NCBI GenBank assembly: GCA_018400515.1
Contig: JAGYMR010000084.1
Location: 1 to 10,023, forward strand
Origin: Tangfeifania sp.
Lineage (GTDB): Bacteria > Bacteroidota > Bacteroidia > Bacteroidales > Prolixibacteraceae
DNA: 10,023 bases
Reading direction: 5' to 3'
Made by a program: the position numbers and the translations under genes. Below the pieces are notes generated by a model. The model did no database searches. It was not told the DNA's origin and saw only the letters and a list, made by a program, of their open reading frames with translations. This document shows positions 6,171 to 10,023 of the stretch, in pieces. Each line of letters begins with the position of its first letter. Position 1 is the stretch's first letter.

Positions 6171-7108
6171 TACGGGCTTAAAAAAAAGTAAAGCGCCAAC
6201 CCGGCAATCAGAAAGACAGAAAACCCCAGGTGCGTCAGTACCGTCAGTTTTGCCCCTTCCTTCAGGCGGTCTTCCTGGTCATGAAATTTAAAAATAATGC
6301 ACCCTGCACGGGGAAAAACAAGCAGGTAGGGGATCAATCCCAGCAGGAGCGGCCAGGATTGGCCGGGAAGGAAGAAAAAAAGGACCAATACATTCACCAG
6401 AATGCCTCCCTGGACAAAAAGATAGATCCAGGCCGTGGCACGGGTTCCCAAACGGGAGGCAACCCCGTGTTTTCCACCCGCACGGTCGGCTTTTACATCG
6501 ATCAGCTGACCGGCAAGGAGAATCGACAAGGTACTCAGTCCCGTAACCGGCATCAACAGCATCATCCAGGGGTGGAGACCGATGTTTTGGCTTACCGCTG
6601 CAATTAAAACCGCCATGGGGCCGAAAGCAAACCATACAGACACCTCTCCCCAGCCACGGTAGGCCAGTTTAAAAGGAGGAGCAGTATAATACTTGCTGAA
6701 AAAAGCCGATAGTAGGAACAAAACCCACAGATGGGGCCAGAAGGCCGGGTCAACAAAAAACATGAGCCCGGTGCTTGCAACAAGGGCCAGAACCAGGCCC
6801 GCCCGGGCCAGTAAATACATGCGCGGCATCAGCTCCGGAAAGTCCTGCAATACCCCGGACCCCCCGCTGGAAGCATTCCGGTGAACATTGACCTTGTCGG
6901 TTCCCTGAAGCGTATCGTAAATATCATTATAAACATTGGTGGCCACATGCAGCCCGATCCCCAGAAGGAAAACAAGAAGCACCCCGGGAAGATCCAGATG
7001 CCCGTTGATGCTCCCGGCCAAAAGGATTCCCGCCACCAGCGGGGCAATAATGGAACTCAAAAAAGGCGCCCTGACCATTTTAAGTATTCCGGGTTTTTGT
7101 TGTTTCAT
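6170..7108 (-). CDS. UbiA-family prenyltransferase (MenA-like)
   Basis: A 312-residue multi-pass inner-membrane enzyme expected to transfer a polyprenyl group from its diphosphate to an aromatic acceptor, as MenA does in menaquinone synthesis. Both Mg-diphosphate Asp-rich motifs are present: NVYNDIYD (58-65) with GTD at 69-71, and DVKADRAGGKHG (204-215). The family segment YTAPPFKLAYRGWGE (141-155) lies between them. About eight or nine hydrophobic helices are evident. The start at 7106-7108 is followed by a short polar stretch before the first helix, and no Shine-Dalgarno sequence is seen. The N-terminus (KMVRAPFLSS) and the SSGGSGVLQDF segment (80-90) differ from classical MenA (ARPRTLP, NDYGD). 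I therefore assign the family firmly but the 1,4-dihydroxy-2-naphthoate substrate only tentatively. Convergence with a prenol-kinase-like gene fits a role in prenyl-lipid metabolism. Confidence 0.87.
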   Translation of the reverse strand: MKQQKPGILKMVRAPFLSSIIAPLVAGILLAGSINGHLDLPGVLLVFLLGIGLHVATNVYNDIYDTLQGTDKVNVHRNASSGGSGVLQDFPELMPRMYLLARAGLVLALVASTGLMFFVDPAFWPHLWVLFLLSAFFSKYYTAPPFKLAYRGWGEVSVWFAFGPMAVLIAAVSQNIGLHPWMMLLMPVTGLSTLSILLAGQLIDVKADRAGGKHGVASRLGTRATAWIYLFVQGGILVNVLVLFFFLPGQSWPLLLGLIPYLLVFPRAGCIIFKFHDQEDRLKEGAKLTVLTHLGFSVFLIAGLALYFFLSP

Positions 7109-7263
7109 TCGAAAAAATTTTTATTTCCGATAAATTATAAATTATTTTTATGCAATAAAAACATTGAAAGCGCCCAAAAGTTGAAAAAATCCCCGGTAAT
7201 TACCCGGAATCCGGTTATTTTACTATAAATGAACGATAAAAAAATCATTTTTTCTGAAATTTT
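7109..7263. other. AT-rich spacer upstream of the prenyltransferase gene
   Basis: This part of the 315-bp intergenic region is strongly AT-rich and contains no convincing gene. It should hold the promoter for the minus-strand prenyltransferase gene, but I find only a 7-of-8 TAnnTTTG match (minus strand, 7175-7182) without a good TTTG partner. A perfect 10-bp palindrome, GGTAATTACC (7195-7204), flanked by CC/CGG, is the only distinct symmetric site. Confidence 0.4.
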
Positions 7264-7294
7264 TTTGATATTCTTAATATTAGCACTAAATTTG
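7264..7294 (+). promoter_or_regulatory. Strong Bacteroidota-type promoter driving the small RNA
   Basis: TTTG (7264-7267) and TAAATTTG (7287-7294) are separated by exactly 19 bp. Both match the known Bacteroidota primary sigma-factor consensus (TTTG at -33, TAnnTTTG at -7). Transcription would begin at about 7299-7302. The -7 box lies in an 18-bp dyad, GCACTA-aatttg-TAGTGC (7283-7300), which looks like an operator. This is the best promoter in the window. Confidence 0.75.
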
Positions 7295-7298
7295 TAGT

Positions 7299-7375
7299 GC
7301 AATACGTTCTGTATTGCTTGTGTGTTTGGGGGTTAACATTAAAGGGTAGCTGTTGAGCTGCCCTTTTCTTTTTTT
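7299..7375 (+). ncRNA. Putative small non-coding RNA (about 75 nt) or attenuated leader
   Basis: The sequence predicts a short transcript that begins just after a consensus promoter and ends at a strong intrinsic terminator. Its 5' part is a perfect hairpin, GCAATAC-gttct-GTATTGC (7299-7317). A mostly unpaired linker rich in T and G follows (7318-7340), then the terminator stem-loop. No open reading frame of note lies inside. GGGTTAA (7330-7336) can also pair with TTAACCC (7374-7380) around the terminator. I do not recognise the family. It might be a free small RNA, or the 5' leader of the DUF393 gene, which starts 48 nt after the T-run. I see no CCCTTT-containing antiterminator, which favours a free RNA. 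The call rests on promoter plus terminator geometry, not homology. Confidence 0.6.
7341..7375 (+). terminator. Strong intrinsic terminator
   Basis: AAAGGGTAGC (7341-7350), loop tgttga, and GCTGCCCTTT (7357-7366) form a 10-bp stem with one G-T wobble. It is followed directly by TCTTTTTTT (7367-7375). This is the most canonical rho-independent terminator in the window, and it ends the predicted small RNA before the DUF393 gene. Confidence 0.85.
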
Positions 7376-7423
7376 AACCCTTCGTTTTTTAAACCCTTTT
7401 CCTCCCCGTCCGTTACAATTTTT

Positions 7424-7840
7424 ATGATTCCTCATCCGGTAATTCTTTTTGACGGGTATTGCCATCTGTGCAATGGAAGCGTTGACTTTTTGCTCCGGCA
7501 GGATGTTCAGCGGAAATTCAGGTATGTCCCCTTGCAGTCGGAAGCGGGAGAAGCACTAATGAAGAAATTTTGCATCGCCCGGGAAACGGATTCGGTGGTC
7601 CTCATCCACCGCAACAAGGTATATCTGGAGTCGGAAGCAGTGCTGCAAACGGCCGGATTGCTTCCAATGCCGTGGAAGCTGGCCCTTTCCTTCCGGATAA
7701 TTCCCCGGAAATGGCGCGATGCACTGTACCGGTGGGTAGCCGGAAACCGCTATCGATGGTTCGGGAAAAGAGATCGTTGCCGAACAGCAACAAAGGAAGA
7801 TCGGCCGCTATTTCCGGGACAGGAAGGCCTAGAACTCTAA
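7424..7840 (+). CDS. Thiol-disulfide oxidoreductase, DCC family (DUF393)
   Basis: A 138-residue soluble protein of the DCC family (DUF393/YuxK-like), thioredoxin-like proteins presumed to handle thiol-disulfide exchange; a physiological partner is not known. The defining start is present, with D10-G11-x-C13-x-x-C16 in LFDGYCHLCNG. The family's C-terminal signature is also present in NRYRWFGKRDRC (108-119), with a third cysteine at 119. Length is typical, and there is no signal peptide or membrane segment. The ATG at 7424 lies right before the conserved first strand, and no Shine-Dalgarno sequence precedes it. It lies 48 nt beyond the small-RNA terminator, so it needs read-through or its own weak promoter. 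Its last 12 nt overlap the convergent DUF4924 gene. Confidence 0.9.
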   Translation: MIPHPVILFDGYCHLCNGSVDFLLRQDVQRKFRYVPLQSEAGEALMKKFCIARETDSVVLIHRNKVYLESEAVLQTAGLLPMPWKLALSFRIIPRKWRDALYRWVAGNRYRWFGKRDRCRTATKEDRPLFPGQEGLEL

Positions 7841-8368
7841 ATCGCCTTTTTCATAGTCCCTGAAAAGGCGTGACAGATGGCCCAGCCAATGGCTCAGCCT
7901 TTTGATGGCTTCTGCTGTTTCGCTGGTGATCGCTTTTTTTTGAATTTTCAGCAACAGATAGCCATAAATCCCGTCAATCGCTACCTCCACATCATTCACG
8001 GCATCCGGATTTTTTTGCCTCAACTCAGCAATCAAACCCGCAACCGCCTGGAAAATGGAAACGTACATTTTATCCGCTTTCGTTTCGAGCAACCGCAGGT
8101 GAAATTCATTGAGTTCACCGATGAGGTTGATGAGAAACTGCAAATGTCCCTTTTGCTGCTTCCCCTCCTTTTCCAGCATTAAGACCAGGTTTTCGTACCA
8201 CGAAGTGATTTCCTGCGACGTTGCTTCATCGGCCCGGTAATTGGCGACCAGTTTTTTTTCAATAAGGTCGATATCGAGATGAAAGGCACGAATCAGATCC
8301 TCCACCTGGTAAAGGTAAAGGATGTATTCAACAATATTCTCTTTTCGCTTTTTTTGTGCTACAAGCAT
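7829..8368 (-). CDS. DUF4924 family protein
   Basis: A 179-residue, cysteine-free, almost entirely alpha-helical soluble protein. Its N-terminus (MLVAQKKRKENIVEYILYLY followed by QVEDLIRA) matches my memory of DUF4924, a Bacteroidota family with no known function. No catalytic motif, signal peptide or membrane helix is visible. Helix-rich, charged segments suggest protein-protein contacts or a helical bundle. It is the last gene of the L25–Pth–S4 string, starting 9 nt after the S4-domain gene's stop, so co-transcription is likely and a link to translation or ribosome biology is a reasonable guess only. Its 3' end overlaps the convergent DUF393 gene by 12 nt. Confidence 0.8.
   Translation of the reverse strand: MLVAQKKRKENIVEYILYLYQVEDLIRAFHLDIDLIEKKLVANYRADEATSQEITSWYENLVLMLEKEGKQQKGHLQFLINLIGELNEFHLRLLETKADKMYVSIFQAVAGLIAELRQKNPDAVNDVEVAIDGIYGYLLLKIQKKAITSETAEAIKRLSHWLGHLSRLFRDYEKGDLEF
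7843..7870. terminator. Inverted repeat in the tail of DUF4924, just past the DUF393 stop
   Basis: CGCCTTTT-TCA and TGA-AAAGGCG arms enclose tagtccc, giving 8 bp plus a 3-bp extension around a bulged T. It lies 3 nt after the DUF393 stop codon and inside the last codons of the opposed DUF4924 gene. There is no long T-run after it on either strand, but the T/A-rich arms could let it end or stabilise both convergent transcripts. Confidence 0.4.
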
Positions 8369-8377
8369 TTATCCAAG

Positions 8378-8755
8378 TCATTTATTAAAAAAGTCATCCA
8401 GCTTCCGGCGCTCTTTTTTGGTTGGCCGGCCGGTGCCGGGTTTCCGGGAGAACCATTTCATCTTTTTTTGCATTTCGAGTACTTCGAGCTCTTCGGGGGG
8501 TGTAATCTCTTCAACAAAGCCTCCGGTAAGTTTAGCCGCCATTCGTTTTTCGGCAAGGGCCAGCACCTTATAACGCCAGGTGACGGGTGCTTTTTTTACC
8601 TGAATCTCATCTCCTGCATGAATTTCCCTGGAAGGCTTTACCGGAAGGTCACCCATCATTATCCGGCCTTTTTTACATGCTTCGGTTGCCTGGCTCCTTG
8701 TCTTATAAATGCGGACGGCCCACAACCATTTATCGATCCGGACATTTTGGGGCAT
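8378..8755 (-). CDS. S4-domain RNA-binding protein, Hsp15/HslR-like
   Basis: A 125-residue basic protein. Residues about 5-60 form an S4 RNA-binding fold with the diagnostic RIDKWLWAVRIYKTRS and the GRIMM/G-x2-V strand. The C-terminal tail is lysine/arginine-rich and ends GTGRPTKKERRKLDDFF, typical of Hsp15-type proteins. E. coli Hsp15 binds 50S subunits that still carry peptidyl-tRNA and helps recycle them. That function suits its place one base after the pth stop codon (TAATATG), since Pth cleaves peptidyl-tRNA. The start ATG at 8753-8755 is fixed by that junction. The exact role in Bacteroidota is inferred from family. Confidence 0.9.
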   Translation of the reverse strand: MPQNVRIDKWLWAVRIYKTRSQATEACKKGRIMMGDLPVKPSREIHAGDEIQVKKAPVTWRYKVLALAEKRMAAKLTGGFVEEITPPEELEVLEMQKKMKWFSRKPGTGRPTKKERRKLDDFFNK

Positions 8756-8756
8756 A

Positions 8757-9323
8757 TTACTTTTTTTTATTAAAAAAATTCATGGTCCGTTCAATCCCGA
8801 TGGTCCCGAAACTTTTAATCATTTCGATGCAGGCATCGATCTTTTCCGGTAGCAGTTTTTGCTCTTCAAGAGACCATTCGCTCAGCACGTAGTCCACCTG
8901 ATCCCCCGGATAAAACTGATCGCCGATGCCAAAGCGAAGCCTTGGATAATGGTCGGATCCCAGAACCCTGGAAATATCTTTCAGTCCGTTATGCCCGCCG
9001 GGGCTTCCTTTGGCCCGGAGGCGCAGAACACCAAAAGGCAATGCAGTATCATCGACCAGCACCAGGCACTTTTCCGGAGGGATCTTCTCTTTCTGCAGCC
9101 AATAATTGACGGCCCGCCCGCTAAGGTTCATATAGGTAGTGGGTTTCAGCAGGACAAAGGTGCGCCCTTTAAATTTGTACTCCGACACAAACCCGTAACG
9201 GCGGTCATTAAAAGCAATATTGGACGCTCCGGCAAGAGCGTCCAATATTTGAAAACCAATGTTGTGACGTGTATTTTTATATTCAGGACCGATATTTCCC
9301 AGTCCGGCTATTAAATACTTCAC
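8757..9323 (-). CDS. pth: Peptidyl-tRNA hydrolase (Pth), GTG start
   Basis: Cytosolic hydrolase that releases peptides from tRNAs dropped by stalled ribosomes. The protein is 188 residues, a typical length, if it starts at the GTG at 9321-9323, giving (M)KYLIAGLGNIG. The longer frame to 9470 would add 49 residues of non-homologous sequence overlapping the L25 gene. With this start, family catalytic residues fall where expected: N10, H20 (TRHNIGF), N66 (TYMNLSG), D92 (VDD) and N112 (GGHNG); E. coli counterparts are N10, H20, N68, D93 and N114. It starts 13 nt after the L25 stop and ends 1 nt before the S4-domain gene, so it is in the middle of an operon. Confidence 0.95.
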   Translation of the reverse strand: MKYLIAGLGNIGPEYKNTRHNIGFQILDALAGASNIAFNDRRYGFVSEYKFKGRTFVLLKPTTYMNLSGRAVNYWLQKEKIPPEKCLVLVDDTALPFGVLRLRAKGSPGGHNGLKDISRVLGSDHYPRLRFGIGDQFYPGDQVDYVLSEWSLEEQKLLPEKIDACIEMIKSFGTIGIERTMNFFNKKK

Positions 9324-9336
9324 AAAAACAATTTTT

Positions 9337-9987
9337 TTATTCCGATGACTCTGATGCCTCGGGTGCTTCTGATTCGTCTGCGGCTCCTTCAGCTTCCTCA
9401 CCCTCCTCTTCTTCATCTTCAGGGAGTGCCATGCCGGCCAGTGCAGCCCTGGAAGAGATAACACCAACAATCAAATTGGATTTATTATCGAGGAACTCAA
9501 GATTTTCACGGTCCAGTTGTTCTACCTTATAGCTGTCGCCAATGCCCAGTGGGGTAACATCAATCTCAATGGTATCCGGAAGGTCCCTGGGAAGCGCCTT
9601 CACTTTGAGTTTCCGCATGTTGGTTTTCAGTTTTCCCCCGGCCTTAATCCCTTTTGCCATTCCGTTGATAACGATGGGCAGATTGATCTTCACGGGCTTG
9701 TCATCTTCGATCTTCAGGAAATCGACGTGCAGCACCTCCTCCTCTACCGGATGCCATTGCATATCCTGTATGATCGCTTTGTATTTTTCACCGTCAAGAT
9801 CAAGATCGATCAAATAAACGTAAGGGGTGTAAATTAATTTCCGCAAATCGTTAAATGCCACTTTCAGGTGAATCACTTCATCGTTTCCGTAAAGCACACC
9901 GGGGACCATTCCCTGTGCCCGCAGTTTTTTTGCCTGCTTTTTACCGAGGGCATCGCGCTTGCTGCCCGTAATTGTAAATGATTTCAT
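9337..9987 (-). CDS. rplY: 50S ribosomal protein L25, CTC-type long form
   Basis: The 5S-rRNA-binding ribosomal protein, in its two-domain general-stress (CTC/TL5) form. Of 216 residues, about 1-92 are the L25 domain (RDALGKKQAKKLRAQG, then GVLYG, then WHPVEEEVLHVDF) and about 97-182 the TL5-type beta domain. From about residue 190 to the end is a strongly acidic, low-complexity tail rich in Glu, Ala and Ser. The long form is much larger than the 94-residue E. coli L25. The ATG at 9985-9987 begins MKSFTITGSKR as in other family members. Only 36 nt of upstream DNA is in the window, so its promoter cannot be judged. It heads the visible part of the L25–Pth–S4–DUF4924 operon. Confidence 0.95.
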   Translation of the reverse strand: MKSFTITGSKRDALGKKQAKKLRAQGMVPGVLYGNDEVIHLKVAFNDLRKLIYTPYVYLIDLDLDGEKYKAIIQDMQWHPVEEEVLHVDFLKIEDDKPVKINLPIVINGMAKGIKAGGKLKTNMRKLKVKALPRDLPDTIEIDVTPLGIGDSYKVEQLDRENLEFLDNKSNLIVGVISSRAALAGMALPEDEEEEGEEAEGAADESEAPEASESSE

Positions 9988-10023
9988 TGTAGTTCTTTTT
10001 CGTTAATAATTATGGTACTCAGT

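Noticed and set aside
7229..7297. 22-codon hydrophobic frame (MNDKKIIFSEIFLIFLILAL...) upstream of the small RNA
   Set aside because: AT-rich DNA readily gives Ile/Leu/Phe codons. The frame runs through the promoter boxes, has no ribosome-binding site, and would end at the predicted transcription start. Not supported as a toxin-like peptide without transcript data.
8279..8773. 164-codon plus-strand frame opposite the S4-domain gene
   Set aside because: It is antisense to a clear S4-domain protein and has no recognisable family features.
9324..9470. N-terminal extension of peptidyl-tRNA hydrolase to an ATG at 9468-9470
   Set aside because: The extra 49 residues overlap the acidic-tail codons of L25 and match nothing in Pth, whose conserved start KYLIAGLGN follows the GTG at 9321-9323.

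Overview
The window looks like chromosomal housekeeping DNA from a member of the phylum Bacteroidota, most likely a Bacteroidales-type lineage. This rests on several signs: a DUF4924 gene (a family I know only from Bacteroidota); a 5'-nucleotidase split into two lipoprotein genes; an L25/CTC – Pth – S4-domain gene string; an almost complete lack of Shine-Dalgarno sequences; and an excellent Bacteroidota-type promoter (TTTG, 19 bp, TAAATTTG) at 7264-7294. I see no insertion sequence, phage gene, CRISPR array, rRNA or convincing tRNA.

Layout. Left block (103-3533, minus strand): a 5'-nucleotidase C-terminal-domain lipoprotein gene is followed, with an 8-nt overlap, by a calcineurin-like metallophosphoesterase with a Tat/lipoprotein leader. 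After 154 nt comes lnt, the enzyme that finishes lipoprotein maturation. Centre (3728-6147, plus strand): a secreted LysM-like/Amidase_3 cell-wall amidase with a structured 5' leader, then a membrane protein fusing a dolichol/phytol-kinase-like domain to a DUF92 (VTE6-like) domain. Converging on it is a UbiA-family prenyltransferase (6170-7108, minus). A 315-bp intergenic region then holds a probable small non-coding RNA with its own promoter, a hairpin and a strong intrinsic terminator. It is followed by a DCC-family (DUF393) thiol oxidoreductase (7424-7840, plus). Right block (7829-9987, minus): L25/CTC, peptidyl-tRNA hydrolase (GTG start), an S4-domain RNA-binding protein and the DUF4924 protein form a tightly spaced translation-related operon. 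Its end overlaps the DUF393 gene tail to tail.

How the parts may work together. The two-gene 5'-nucleotidase probably scavenges nucleotides outside the inner membrane. The fused kinase could phosphorylate an isoprenoid alcohol twice to give a prenyl diphosphate, which is the type of substrate the neighbouring UbiA prenyltransferase uses to prenylate an aromatic ring. That pairing is inference from families and position. The most interesting items are this putative prenol-salvage fusion, the unassigned small RNA with its promoter-overlapping dyad, and the domain-split, order-reversed 5'-nucleotidase.
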